Positions 7,283 to 16,766 of a stretch of DNA of 64,000 bases are shown one piece after another. Positions within the stretch are counted from its first letter, which is position 1, and every line of letters starts with the position of its first letter. The stretch is from Bog-473 sp963788125 (GTDB lineage Bacteria > Actinomycetota > Acidimicrobiia > Acidimicrobiales > RAAP-2), in contig CAWBFN010000002.1 of NCBI GenBank assembly GCA_963788125.1, forward strand, positions 1,488,001-1,552,000, written 5' to 3'. Below the pieces are notes generated by a model, which saw only the letters and a program-made list of their open reading frames with translations, was not told the DNA's origin and did no database searches. A program made the position numbers and the translations under genes.

Positions 7283-9413
7283 TCACCCGCCACGGGGCCC
7301 ACGGAGCACGACGACGGACCGCGGGCCCAGCGTGATGGTGCCCCCGGCCGCCGGTGGAATGGGCGCCGGACTGGCCGCGGTGTCGAACGTGTCGAGCTCG
7401 CCGTACCAGCTCTGGCCGGCTCGGGTCGGCGGAACGGTGAAGTCGAGCGGTTCCCACCAGCCGTTGACCAGCACCAGGAAGTCGTCGTCGACGAGGAGGC
7501 CGCCGTCCTCGGCGCGATCGGGGTCGTCAGAACCGTCGAGGTAGAGGGCCAGGGCGCGAGCGCCCGGGTCGGCCCAGTCGGCCTCGGTCATGGCCGTGCC
7601 GCTGGGCGTGAACCAGCCCAGTTCGGAGGCCTCCATCCCGGCCAGGAACCGGCGGCGTCGGAAGACCGGGTGGGCCTTGCGAAACGACACCAGTCGCCGG
7701 GTGAAGGCCAGCAGTTCGGTGTCGACCTGGGTCCAGTCGAACCAGGTGATGGGAGTGTCCTGGCAGTAGGCGTTGTTGTTGCCCTGTTGGCTGCGCCCGA
7801 GCTCGTCGCCGCCCAGGAGGAGCGGCACCCCGAAGGAGAGGAGCAGGGTGGCGAGCATGGCGCGCTCGTTGGCGTGCCCGGAGGGCGACGATGTCGGGGT
7901 CGTCGGTGGGCCCCTCGGCACCGCAGTTCCACGACCGGTTGTCGTCGGTGCCGTCCCGGTTGTCCTCGCCGTTCGCCTCGTTGTGCTTGGTGTCGTAGGA
8001 CACCAGGTCGGCGAGGGTGAACCCGTCGTGCACGGTGATCAGATTGACCGACGAGGTGGGTCTGCGGCCGTCGTCGCCGAAGAGATCCGAAGAACCGGTG
8101 AACCGGGAGGCGAACTCGCCCAGCAAACCGGGGTGGCTCCGCCAGAAGTCCCGCATGCTGTCCCGGTACTTGCCGTTCCACTCCCGCCACAGGGGCGGGA
8201 ACTCCCCCAGCTCATAGCTGTCCCCCTGGCCCACGTCCCATGGCTCGGCGACCAGCTTGGCGCGGGATACCACCGGGTCCTGGGCGACCAGATCGAAGAA
8301 GGCCGAGACCTTCTCGAAGCCGCCCTCCTGGCGGCCCAACGCCGGCGCCAGGTCGAAGCGGAAGCCGTCCACGCGCATCTCGGTGAGCCAGTAGCGCAGG
8401 GAGTCCATGATCAGCCGAAGGGAGACCGGATCTCCGGCATTGAGGGTGTTCCCGCAGCCGGTGGTGTCCACGTAGTGGCGCAGGTCGCCCTCGACGAGGC
8501 GGTAGTAGGCCGGGTTGTCCAGCCCCCGGAAGCAGAGCGTCGGTCCCAGCTCGTTGCCCTCGGCCGTGTGGTTGAACACCACGTCGAGCACCACCTCGAG
8601 CCCGGCGCCGTGGAGGGCGTCGACCATGGCCTTGAACTCGGCCACCTGCCCCCCCGGCCGCCCGGCGCGCACCGCGGCCGAGTAGGACTCGTGCGGGGCG
8701 AAGTATCCGATGGTGTTGTAGCCCCAGTAGTTGGTCAGCCCCCGATCGAGCAGGAACGGCTCGGGGACACTCTGGTGGACCGGGAGAAGTTCGACGGCGG
8801 TGACCCCGAGGTCGGTCAGGTGGGCGATGGCGGCTTCGTGGCCGAGACCGGCGTAGGTGCCCCGCAGCTCGGGCGGGATCTCGGGGTGGTTCATGGTGAA
8901 GCCCTTGACGTGCACCTCGTAGAAGATCGTGTCGGCGTAGCGGTGATTGGGCCGGGGGCGGTCGCTCCAGGCGAAGGCGGGGTCGACGACCAGGCTGCGC
9001 GGCACGAAGCCGGACGAGTCGAGGGCGCTCGGGCCCTCGGCGTCGTCCTCGGCGTATCCCAGGACCTCGGGGCCGAAACGGACCGGGCCGGTGGTGGCCC
9101 GGGCGTAGGGGTCGATGAGGAGTTTGGCCGGGTTGCAGCGCATCCCCTTGGCGGGGTCGTAGGGGCCGGTGATCCGGTAGCCGTACGCCTGTCCCGGCCC
9201 CACGCCGGCCACGAAGCCGTGCCACACCCCGGCGTCGACGTCCAACAGGGGGAGTCGGGTCTCGCTCCCGGACTCGTCGAACAGGCACAGCTCCACCCCC
9301 CCGGCGAACTCGGCCACCAGCGCGAAGTTGGTGCCCCCCTCTTGGGGCGTGGCGCCCAGCACGTACGGACTACCCGGCTGCAGGGCGGGAACCGGCGGGT
9401 GCACTGCGGTCAC
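7283..9413 (-). pseudogene. glgX: Glycogen debranching enzyme GlgX (isoamylase type), broken by a frameshift
   Basis: The reading frame from GTG 9413 encodes the CBM48 domain and most of the GH13 barrel: GFRFDLAPALGR (nucleophile Asp), VAEPWDVGQGDSYELGEFP (acid Glu), and NLITVHDGFTLADLVSYD. After ALRARQ the frame is lost and the match continues in another frame from AMLATLLLSFGVPLLLGGDE to the normal C-terminus ending at 7283. Thirteen bases (7859-7871) lie where the family needs twelve, so one base appears to have been inserted. The start overlaps the stop of the upstream glucosidase as GTGA. Either a real pseudogene or a sequencing/assembly error; the rest is intact. Confidence 0.88.
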
Positions 9414-12118
9414 GGTCGGGCCGAACCCGGACCGATGCCGCGCAGCACGTCGCCCAGGGACACCACGTCGCCGTGGCGGCGGCGGATCGTGTCGGCGATC
9501 ACCCCGGTCCAGCCGGTCTGGTGGGAGGCACCCAGCCCGGCGCCGTTGTCGCCGTGGAAGTACTCGCTGAACACCAGGTTGTCCTTCCAGGCCGGATCGG
9601 TCTGGAGCCGATCGACGCCTCCGAAGCACGGACGGCGGCCGTCCGGGCCGACGAGGAAGATCGACACCAGGCGCGTGCGTAGGTCCTGGGCGATCTGGCC
9701 CAGCGTCAGTTTCTGCTGCGACCCGGTGGGGTACTCGATCTGCAACTCCTCGCCGAAGAAACGGTCGTAGCGCTCGAGCGACTCGAGGACCAGGTAGTTG
9801 AGGGGGAACCACAGTGGCCCCCGCCAGTTGGAGTTGCCGCCGAACATGTCGGTGGTCGACTCGGCCGGCTCGTAGTCGATGGAGGCCTCAATCCCCTCGA
9901 CCTCGAGCCGGTAGGGGTGGTCGCGGTGGTAGGCCGAGATCGCTCGCAGCCCGTAGGGGGACAGGAACTCGCTCTCGTCGAACAGCTTGGTGAAGATCCT
10001 CTCGAGGCGCTCGATTCCCACGACGCCGAGCAGCAGTGTCCGGTGGCCCGGCTCGCCCTTCAATAGTCCGGCCTCGGCCAACTTCTCCAGGTTCTCGAGG
10101 CCCTGGCGGCGCAGCAGGCGGGGGAACCGCTTGGCGATCGTCATGCCGCCGAGCATCTCCTCGTCGACCACGGCGGCCGCCAGGGTGGGGATGATCCCGA
10201 CCATGGAACGGACCTTCACCTCCACCCTGGACCCGTCGGGGGTGACCAGTCGGTCGTAGAAGAGGCCGTCGGTGTCGTCCCACAGGCCCTGGGTGTCGAT
10301 GGCTTCGCTGATGGCGGCGAAGTGCTCGACGAACTTGAGCACCAGATCGAGCGCCGGCCGCTGGCCGCTGCGGTTCAGTATGGACGCCATGGCGGTCATG
10401 GCCAGGGCGTACGCAGCCATCCACCCCGTGGCGTCGGACTGTTCCAGCGTGCCGCCGACCGGGAGATGCGAGCGGTCGATCGGCCCGATGTTGTCCAGCC
10501 CGAGGAAGCCGCCCTCGAAGAGGTTGTTGCCCTCCCGGTCCTCGAGGTTGACCCACCAGGTGAAGTTCACCAGGAGCTTGTCGAAGACCCGGCTGAGAAA
10601 GTCGATGTCACGGCCGCCGTCGATGGCGAACACCTCGAGCGCGGCCCAGGCCTGCACCGGAGGGTTGACGTCCCCGAAGTCCCACTCGTAGGCGGGCAGG
10701 GCCCCGTCGGGATGTTGGAACCACTCCCGGCACAAGAGGATCAGCTGGTACTTGGCGAAGGCGGGGTCCAGGTGGGCGAGGGCGACGCAGTGAAACGCCA
10801 GGTCCCAGGCGGCGAACCACGGATACTCCCATTTGTCTGGCATCGACATGATGTCGAAGGCGTCGAAGTTCTGCCACCGCGAGTTGCGGCCCGACAGGCG
10901 CGACGCCGGCGGCGGCGGCTGGGTGGGGTCTCCCGCCAGCCAGCGAGATACGTCGTAGTAGTACAGCTGCTTGCTCCACAGCATCCCGCTGAACGCCTGG
11001 CGCATCACCACCGCCTCGTCGGCCGAGGCCGCCTCGGGCGTCAGCTCCCTGTAGAACTCGTTGGCCTCGGCTCGCCGGGCGGCGACGACCTCGTCGAAGG
11101 AGCTCCCCAGTGCGGTCGATGCCTCGGGACCGGTGCTCCGGGGACGCAGGCGCAGGCGGAGCTCGACGGTGGCACCGGACTCCACCGCCACCTGGTACCA
11201 AAAGGCGCACTTGGTGCCCCGGCCCTGGGGGTTGACCGTCGCCGCGCCCGCCACGACATGATCGTTGATACCGTCTTTTGGGTAGGCCGGGCTGGAGGAC
11301 ACACCGTAGAGCCGGCCGTGGTTGGTCTCGTTCTCGCAGAACAGCAGCGTCGGTTCGGCGCCCCCGGTCACGGGACCGCCCAACAGCTCGAGGTCACCGA
11401 GGAACGGATGCTCGATGGCGACCGCCGCGGCGCCGGACGCGGCCAGCCCCGGCTTGGGGGCGTTGAACTCCCACGACCAGGTGTTGCGGAACCAGGCCGT
11501 CGGCAGGACATGAAGGGTGTCGGCCTCCGGCCCGGCGTTGGTGACATGCACCGACATCAAGAGGTCGAGGGGGTCGGCCTTGGCGTAGTGGACCTCGACG
11601 ATCCAGTAGCGGTCCTCGTCGAAGGCGCCCGTGTCGAGCAGCTCGTACTCGGGGTCCAACTTGGTCCTCCGGCCGTTCTCCTCTCGGAGATCCTCGTAGG
11701 GGAAGGCGCCCTGGGGGTAGTGGTAGCGCCAGCGATTCCAGGCATGGCTGGGGAGGGCATCGAGGTACCACCAGTACTCCTTGACGTCCTCCCCATGGTT
11801 GGCCTCGGCCCCCGTGAGCCCGAATGCCCGCTCCTTGAGGATCGGATCACGGCCGTTCCACAGCGCCAGACCCAGACACAGACGCTGCTCGACATCGCAG
11901 AACCCCGCCAGGCCGTCCTCACCCCAGCGGTAGGCCTGGGACCGGGCGCGATCGTGAGGCAGGTAGTCCCAGGCCTCGCCGTCGGCGGAGTAGTCCTCAC
12001 GGACCGTGCCCCACTGTCGCTCACTGACATAGGGACCCCACAGGTACCAGTCACTGGCTTGGCGCAGGCCGTTCTCGAGACCACCGAAACCCTTGACCCG
12101 CTCGGACTCGACACCCAT
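9410..12118 (-). CDS. GH63-type (MGH1-like) glucosidase
   Basis: Protein of 902 residues similar to the bacterial GH63/mannosyl-oligosaccharide glucosidase-like family. Characteristic segments are RQWGTVREDYSADGEAWDYL, RWGEDGLAGFCD, KEYWWYLDALPSHAW, the repeated aromatic core YPWFAAWDLAFHCVALAHLDP, NLFEGGFLGLDNIGPIDRS and NSNWRGPLWFPLNYL. It is a cytoplasmic-looking protein without a signal peptide. The true substrate (alpha-glucoside such as glucosylglycerate, trehalose-like or glycogen fragments) is unknown. Coupling to glgX by a GTGA overlap suggests storage-glucan or compatible-solute breakdown. Confidence 0.85.
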   Translation of the reverse strand: MGVESERVKGFGGLENGLRQASDWYLWGPYVSERQWGTVREDYSADGEAWDYLPHDRARSQAYRWGEDGLAGFCDVEQRLCLGLALWNGRDPILKERAFGLTGAEANHGEDVKEYWWYLDALPSHAWNRWRYHYPQGAFPYEDLREENGRRTKLDPEYELLDTGAFDEDRYWIVEVHYAKADPLDLLMSVHVTNAGPEADTLHVLPTAWFRNTWSWEFNAPKPGLAASGAAAVAIEHPFLGDLELLGGPVTGGAEPTLLFCENETNHGRLYGVSSSPAYPKDGINDHVVAGAATVNPQGRGTKCAFWYQVAVESGATVELRLRLRPRSTGPEASTALGSSFDEVVAARRAEANEFYRELTPEAASADEAVVMRQAFSGMLWSKQLYYYDVSRWLAGDPTQPPPPASRLSGRNSRWQNFDAFDIMSMPDKWEYPWFAAWDLAFHCVALAHLDPAFAKYQLILLCREWFQHPDGALPAYEWDFGDVNPPVQAWAALEVFAIDGGRDIDFLSRVFDKLLVNFTWWVNLEDREGNNLFEGGFLGLDNIGPIDRSHLPVGGTLEQSDATGWMAAYALAMTAMASILNRSGQRPALDLVLKFVEHFAAISEAIDTQGLWDDTDGLFYDRLVTPDGSRVEVKVRSMVGIIPTLAAAVVDEEMLGGMTIAKRFPRLLRRQGLENLEKLAEAGLLKGEPGHRTLLLGVVGIERLERIFTKLFDESEFLSPYGLRAISAYHRDHPYRLEVEGIEASIDYEPAESTTDMFGGNSNWRGPLWFPLNYLVLESLERYDRFFGEELQIEYPTGSQQKLTLGQIAQDLRTRLVSIFLVGPDGRRPCFGGVDRLQTDPAWKDNLVFSEYFHGDNGAGLGASHQTGWTGVIADTIRRRHGDVVSLGDVLRGIGPGSARP

Positions 12119-12278
12119 CGTGCATCTGCCTTTCGCCTGGAAAAGTCACCGGTGGTGGTGGCCTCGATCTTTGCAAACTTCTCCGGCGGTGTCAGATAGC
12201 CCGGCGGTGTGTCGGGGCGGCGCGCGTTGGTTTCATGCCCAGTTCACGTCCGGTTCGCGTCCGGTTCACGTCGGGGGG

Positions 12279-12350
12279 TGCAGGCCGCGGTCTGATGCCG
12301 AGTGCAGTCCGCGGTGTGGTGCCGAGTGCAGGCCGCGGTCTCATGCCGCG
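12279..12350. repeat. Three 24-bp tandem units in the GH63-ppk2 spacer
   Basis: Units 12279-12302, 12303-12326 and 12327-12350 are about 85% alike. Just upstream (12245-12272) a shorter CGTCCGGTTC motif is also repeated. The 286-bp spacer 12119-12404 contains little else; no promoter or hairpin stands out. Confidence 0.75.
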
Positions 12351-12404
12351 CCGGCCGCGGTCCACGACGGTGGCGTCGAGCGAGGTGCCGCCCTCAGCGT
12401 TCGT

Positions 12405-13400
12405 TCACGCCTCGATCCGGACGGATCGGCCGGGATCGCCAGGACCACCGGGATCGCCGGAACGGCCGGTATCGCCGGAACGGCCGGGATCGCCGGAACG
12501 GCCGGGATCGCCGGTATCGCCGGTATCGCCATTCGACCCGGCCGGGGGTTCTGGGTCGGGCTGGTACTCGGCGTCGTCGAAGGCGAGGGCGAGCTCGGTC
12601 CGCTGTTCCTCCTCGTCGTCCGAGGGCACCATGATGCCCCAGCGCGCCATTCCCGCTTCCATCCGGCGGATCACCGTCTCGATCACCTCGACCCGGCCGT
12701 TGCGCTTGCTCTCCGACGAGATGACGTCCCAGGGGGCCAACGGCCCGTCGGTGAGCCGGAGCATGTCGGAGACGGCCTCGTCGTACTGCGGCCGCTTCTC
12801 CCGGTTGCGCCAGTCCTCCTCGGTCAACTTCCACGATTTGAGGGGGTCGTCACGCCGCCGTTCGAACCTCCGCAACTGCTCCTCGTGGGACATGTGCAGC
12901 CAGAACTTGATCACGACCATTCCCTCTTCGGCCAGTGAGTGCTCGAAGTCGTTGATCTCGTCGTAGGCGCGTCGCCACTGCACCTCGGTGGCCAGGTTCT
13001 CCACTCGCTCGACCAGCACGCGCCCGTACCAGCTGCGGTCGAAGATGGTCATGCCACCCCATCCGGGCAGGGGCGGCCAGAAGCGCCAGAGGAAGTGGTG
13101 CCGCAACTCCTCGGTGGTGGGGGCGGCGAAGGGTGCGATGTGGACGTGGCGCGGATCGAGCGACTCGACCAGGCGTTTGATCGCCCCTCCCTTGCCGGCG
13201 GCGTCCCATCCCTCGAAGACGATGCACACCGGAGGGCCCAGCCTGCCCCCGGAGAGCTGACCGCCGTTGATCAAGCGAAGGTGGAGCACCCGCAGCTGGG
13301 CCTTGTGCAGCCTCTTGGCCTCCTCGTCCTTCGACATCCGCGCCGACAGGTCGGCGTCCTCCAACCGGGCATGGGTGCGGCGGGTGGTCACGACGACCAT
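12405..13400 (-). CDS. ppk2: Polyphosphate kinase 2 family protein
   Basis: About 331 residues. PPK2 enzymes transfer phosphate between polyphosphate and nucleotides. The Walker A-like FEGWDAAGKGGAIKRL, the lid-region sequence RHHFLWRFWPPLPGWG and Walker B-like IFDRSWYGRVLVERVE are intact, followed by KFWLHMSHEEQLRRFERR. The PPK2 class (AMP or NDP acceptor) cannot be fixed by eye. The last ~40 residues are repeats of GDPGRS/GDTGDP encoded by 18-bp DNA repeats (12425-12532). Start chosen at ATG 13400, 31 bp after the upstream methylase stop. Confidence 0.9.
   Translation of the reverse strand: MVVVTTRRTHARLEDADLSARMSKDEEAKRLHKAQLRVLHLRLINGGQLSGGRLGPPVCIVFEGWDAAGKGGAIKRLVESLDPRHVHIAPFAAPTTEELRHHFLWRFWPPLPGWGGMTIFDRSWYGRVLVERVENLATEVQWRRAYDEINDFEHSLAEEGMVVIKFWLHMSHEEQLRRFERRRDDPLKSWKLTEEDWRNREKRPQYDEAVSDMLRLTDGPLAPWDVISSESKRNGRVEVIETVIRRMEAGMARWGIMVPSDDEEEQRTELALAFDDAEYQPDPEPPAGSNGDTGDTGDPGRSGDPGRSGDTGRSGDPGGPGDPGRSVRIEA
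12425..12532. repeat. 18-bp/9-bp repeat array encoding the PPK2 C-terminal tail
   Basis: Repeats of GGGATCGCCGGAACGGCC type, with some units shortened to 9 bp, encode Gly-Asp-Pro/Thr-Gly-Arg-Ser hexapeptides on the minus strand. The array keeps the frame and ends eight codons before the stop. Confidence 0.82.
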
Positions 13401-13431
13401 TGAAGCCGATGGAGAGCGGGCGCGTCGGTGA

Positions 13432-14586
13432 TCACGCTGACTGACCCCCGGTCCCCACCGTGCGTTGGACCTGGGGGTCCAGCTCGCGGCCCAGCTGAAG
13501 ACCCGACCGGCGCCCCGCTCGGCGCCCCGCTCGGCCGCCGGACTGGCCGACGGCGTCGACGACGTGGCGGACCATGGACCCCTCGCCGGCGATGACCAGC
13601 AGCTCCTGGTTGGAGAGATGCGACACCTTCCCCACCTTGACCCCGGACGGGTCGAAGATGCCGATGCGGGCACCCACGTAGCGGGCGGAGTCGAAGGCCA
13701 AGGTGGCCACCTCCCGACCCTCGCCGCACAGCGCCTCGAGCTCCTGGACCCCCAACCACGCCTCGTCGTTGTAGGACAGGACCAGCAGCTCGGCGTCCAC
13801 GCTGCGCACCACCTGGCGCAGCGCGTCGGGCATGGTCCGCTTCGAGTTGAACACGCTCCGGGTGGAGGGATCGCGCGCGTCGAGCCGCTTGCGCGCCACG
13901 CCGTAGGGGACCGGGGCATCCCATGCGACCAGGGTCTCCCACACGTGGTAGTTCGTGAAGTAACGGTGCTGGTTGTAGGGAGGATCGAGGTAGGCGAGGT
14001 CGAACGGGCCGAGCGCCGGCGCCACGGCGAGCGCGTCGCCGAGCACCGCCCGCCCCCCTCCGGGCAAGAGCTCGGGCACCCGCAGCTCCAGCGGGTTGGC
14101 CGATCGGGGCGCCCACTGCTTGACGTACGCCATCTGCACCCCGGTGGTCGAGTCCACCCGGTCGGCCGCTTCGATCAGGCTGGTCAACAGGATGGGGTAG
14201 AGGGGTGACCCCGCATGGTCACGTTCGATGACGTCGCGGGCGGCATCTATCCGGGCGGCGTTGAACGGTTGGAAGAATCGCGCCTCCACGCTGAAGGTGT
14301 CGTGCACGTAGCCCGGGCGCCCCGGGAGCCCGTTCAGGTGGGCGATGGCTGCGGTCAGCGCCGTCATGTCGGTCGCGGCAGCGTCGGCCTCTATGTAGCA
14401 CTGGGCGAAGACATGGGAGTACCGGGCCGTGTCGACGGCGGTGACGGCGACCCCCTGGGACTTGAAGGCCTGGGCGACGCGGGTCGTCCCGGTGAACAGA
14501 TCGAGCGCGGTGCGGGCCCCGCTGGCGACGCAGATCTGGGAGAGGACGGGGACCAGCCGCCGCTTGGATCCCAGGTACTTGATCAC
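13432..14586 (-). CDS. D12-class adenine-specific DNA methyltransferase (Dam-like)
   Basis: The N-terminal MIKYLGSKRRLVPVL is the usual first motif of D12-class N6-adenine methylases; LDLFTGTTRVAQAF is the SAM-binding region and LAYLDPPYNQHRYFTNY carries the catalytic DPPY. Length is 384 residues; the last ~50 are Arg/Gly-rich and repetitive. No restriction endonuclease or specificity subunit is adjacent, so it looks like an orphan methylase. Recognition sequence is not readable; relatives often modify GATC. It starts at GTG and precedes ppk2. Confidence 0.87.
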   Translation of the reverse strand: MIKYLGSKRRLVPVLSQICVASGARTALDLFTGTTRVAQAFKSQGVAVTAVDTARYSHVFAQCYIEADAAATDMTALTAAIAHLNGLPGRPGYVHDTFSVEARFFQPFNAARIDAARDVIERDHAGSPLYPILLTSLIEAADRVDSTTGVQMAYVKQWAPRSANPLELRVPELLPGGGRAVLGDALAVAPALGPFDLAYLDPPYNQHRYFTNYHVWETLVAWDAPVPYGVARKRLDARDPSTRSVFNSKRTMPDALRQVVRSVDAELLVLSYNDEAWLGVQELEALCGEGREVATLAFDSARYVGARIGIFDPSGVKVGKVSHLSNQELLVIAGEGSMVRHVVDAVGQSGGRAGRRAGRRSGLQLGRELDPQVQRTVGTGGQSA

Positions 14587-14707
14587 GGCCCCACCCTACG
14601 ATGGCCGCCTGGCCAATCCGGGGACTGACGAGGTGCAGGTTGCTGGGGCGGCCCCGGCCGCGGCGCCGTATGGTGGGGCGAGGGCAGGGTGGAAACGGCG
14701 CCAGGCG

Positions 14708-15505
14708 TCAGTCGGCGCCGTGGTGCACGTACATCGTCTGGATACCGACCCGACCGGGACCGCGCAGCTCGGCCAGGTAGAGGTCGTGGCTGAAGGCGCC
14801 GGTCCGGACCTTCTGATGCGAGGTCTCGAGGTTCACCGACGAGTCCTTGTAGAGGAATGCCCCGGGCTCGACCAGGATCGTCTCGGCGGCGCCGAGTGTC
14901 CGTTGGAACACGTTCCCGCAGCCGTGAAGAAGCAGGAGGCCGGTCTCGGCAGTGGTGACGAAGCGGTCCATGAACATCCCGTCCCCACCGTGGAGCACGT
15001 TGGCCAAACCCTTCAGGCGCACGAACGAGTAGTCGAGGGAATGGGTGCCGGCGAGGAAGGCGTGACCGCGCACATCGATCTCCATGCCCGGGTCAAGCGG
15101 GAGGACGACCAGCTCGCCTGCGGCATCGCGGGAGACGGCTATGCGGCCGGGGCCGGTCGCCACGTTGAGGATCCGGGGCATCCCGCCGACCATGCGCTTC
15201 ATGCCGCCGCCGGAATCCATCACCGAGATCGCCAGGCTGGGCTCCTTCCAGAGGACGACGTGGTGCTCGAAGAACACGGCGTTCCCCTCGGCCAACGCCA
15301 GTTCCGCCACGGGGACGATCCCGCCGTCGACCTGACACGTCGAGTTGGAGAAGCCGAAGCGGGTGAGATCCCGGAGTTGGGGTACCTCGGTCCACCCGCC
15401 GTCGGTGACCTTGTACTGCTCGTCGAGCGGAGCACCACAGGTGTCGCACGTGGCCTTTCCCGAGTCGTTCTGGGCCCGGCACCACTGGCATTCGATCTTG
15501 TCCAT
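14708..15505 (-). CDS. Zinc ribbon-AIM24 family protein (paralogue 1)
   Basis: Protein of 265 residues. The N-terminus is a C4 zinc ribbon (CQWC, then CDTC about 10 residues on), followed by an AIM24/DUF124 beta-rich domain with GPGRIAVSRDAAGELVVLPL, a FMDRFVTTAETGLLLLHGCGNVF block and the closing LRGPGRVGIQTMY. AIM24 proteins have a trimeric beta-prism fold; bacterial roles are not established. It lies 60 bp after the SPFH gene on the same strand and is closely related to the two AIM24 genes on the other side, which are transcribed away from it. Confidence 0.84.
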   Translation of the reverse strand: MDKIECQWCRAQNDSGKATCDTCGAPLDEQYKVTDGGWTEVPQLRDLTRFGFSNSTCQVDGGIVPVAELALAEGNAVFFEHHVVLWKEPSLAISVMDSGGGMKRMVGGMPRILNVATGPGRIAVSRDAAGELVVLPLDPGMEIDVRGHAFLAGTHSLDYSFVRLKGLANVLHGGDGMFMDRFVTTAETGLLLLHGCGNVFQRTLGAAETILVEPGAFLYKDSSVNLETSHQKVRTGAFSHDLYLAELRGPGRVGIQTMYVHHGAD

Positions 15506-15565
15506 GGTCCAGTCCGTCTCAGTGGCCCGGGGCCGGCCCGGTCTCGACCAGCTCTCGCACCGGGA

Positions 15566-16735
15566 CTACGCGACCGCAGTGCCGCAGGAGTCGCAGAACT
15601 TGGCTCCGGGCCGGAGCTCGGCTTGGCAGCTGGCGCACTGGGCCTGCATCTTGGAGCCGCAGGAGTCGCAGAACTTGGCTCCTTCCCGGACCTGCGCCTG
15701 GCAGCTCGGGCAGGCGACCGTGGCCGGTGCCGCAGGCTGGGCGTCTGCGATCGGGGCCTCCGGCGGGGGTCCGGTGGGGGCAGTTGTCGGGGGTGCTGCC
15801 GATGGCGCCGCCGGGTACCCGCCGCCGGCCACCTGAGCACCGGCGAAGTTCGGGGCCTCTGGCGCGCCATACGGGGCCTGACCGGGGGCGGCGGCCACCT
15901 GGCCCGCCATCCCCATGCCCATGCCGACGATCATCGGATTGGACGAGCCGCCGCCTTCGGCCATGCCCTGCCCCATCCCTTGGAGGGCCTCGGCCTGGGC
16001 CGCCTGGAGGAACCCGCCGGCCAGCTTTGAGTAGGCGTAGTCGTTGGCCAGCTTCTTCAACTTCGTGCTGTCCTCCTCGGACAGGTTGACGTCGAGGTTT
16101 CCGAACCGGCAGATGGAGACGCCGTAGTCGGCGAGCTGGAGGTTGGCGGCGGGCATCGTTGCCGCCTCAATGTCCGGGCTGTGCTGGGACAGGCCCAGGA
16201 TGGGCCAGGCGCCCGACGCCAGCTGCGTGATGACCGAGGTGCGGGTGACCTTCAGCAGTTGTTGGGCGACCCAGTCGGTGACGGCGGCGTTGTCGGCGAC
16301 ATCCACGGTTCCCACCAGGTTCAAGATGAGCTTCGTCGGGTCGTCCACTCTGAGCGCGTACTCACCGAATGCCCGCATGGTGACGATCAGGCCGGACATG
16401 GGGTCCTGGATGTCGTCCAGCCGCCCGCCGAAGCGCATGCTTGGGTACTCGCGCGTCCCGACGAAGTAGAGCTCTGCTTTGAAGGCGTTGCCAGCCGAGG
16501 CCCAGTCGATGAACATACCGAGGAAGGGCAGCTCTGAGGCATCGAGGGTGTGCTGGCCCGGAGGCAGGACGCCCATCACCTTGCCCTGACTCATGAAGAC
16601 GGCCTGTGCATCGGGTTCGACGATGGCCCGGGCGAACTTCCGGATGTTGTCGTCCGGCCACTTGTAGACGATCTGGCCTTTCGAGGTGTCAGGCGCGGCG
16701 ATGAACTCTCGTCGTGACTCGTGCAGCAGTCCCAT
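15566..16735 (-). CDS. SPFH-domain protein with two C-terminal zinc ribbons
   Basis: Protein of 389 residues. An SPFH/band-7-type domain (YdjI or 'virion core protein-like' group) runs from REFIAAPD through QAVFMSQGKVMGVLPPGQHTLD and ALRVDDPTKLILNLVGT to the helical KLKKLANDYAYSKLAGGF. A Gly/Ala/Pro linker follows, then two zinc ribbons with CPSC...CDSC and CASC...CDSC. SPFH proteins organise membrane microdomains as oligomers. A good Shine-Dalgarno (AGGAAGGGG) precedes the ATG. It is divergent from the DUF1707 gene with only about 30 bp between, so promoters may overlap the coding ends. Confidence 0.84.
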   Translation of the reverse strand: MGLLHESRREFIAAPDTSKGQIVYKWPDDNIRKFARAIVEPDAQAVFMSQGKVMGVLPPGQHTLDASELPFLGMFIDWASAGNAFKAELYFVGTREYPSMRFGGRLDDIQDPMSGLIVTMRAFGEYALRVDDPTKLILNLVGTVDVADNAAVTDWVAQQLLKVTRTSVITQLASGAWPILGLSQHSPDIEAATMPAANLQLADYGVSICRFGNLDVNLSEEDSTKLKKLANDYAYSKLAGGFLQAAQAEALQGMGQGMAEGGGSSNPMIVGMGMGMAGQVAAAPGQAPYGAPEAPNFAGAQVAGGGYPAAPSAAPPTTAPTGPPPEAPIADAQPAAPATVACPSCQAQVREGAKFCDSCGSKMQAQCASCQAELRPGAKFCDSCGTAVA

Positions 16736-16766
16736 TGGAATGCCCCTTCCTGCCGTCGGTAGGCTA

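Noticed and set aside
7773..9770. 665-codon plus-strand ORF over glgX
   Set aside because: No recognisable protein; the opposite strand encodes GlgX with catalytic motifs.
10322..12199. 625-codon plus-strand ORF over the GH63 gene
   Set aside because: Shadow of the GH63 gene, with val/gly/arg-rich low complexity.
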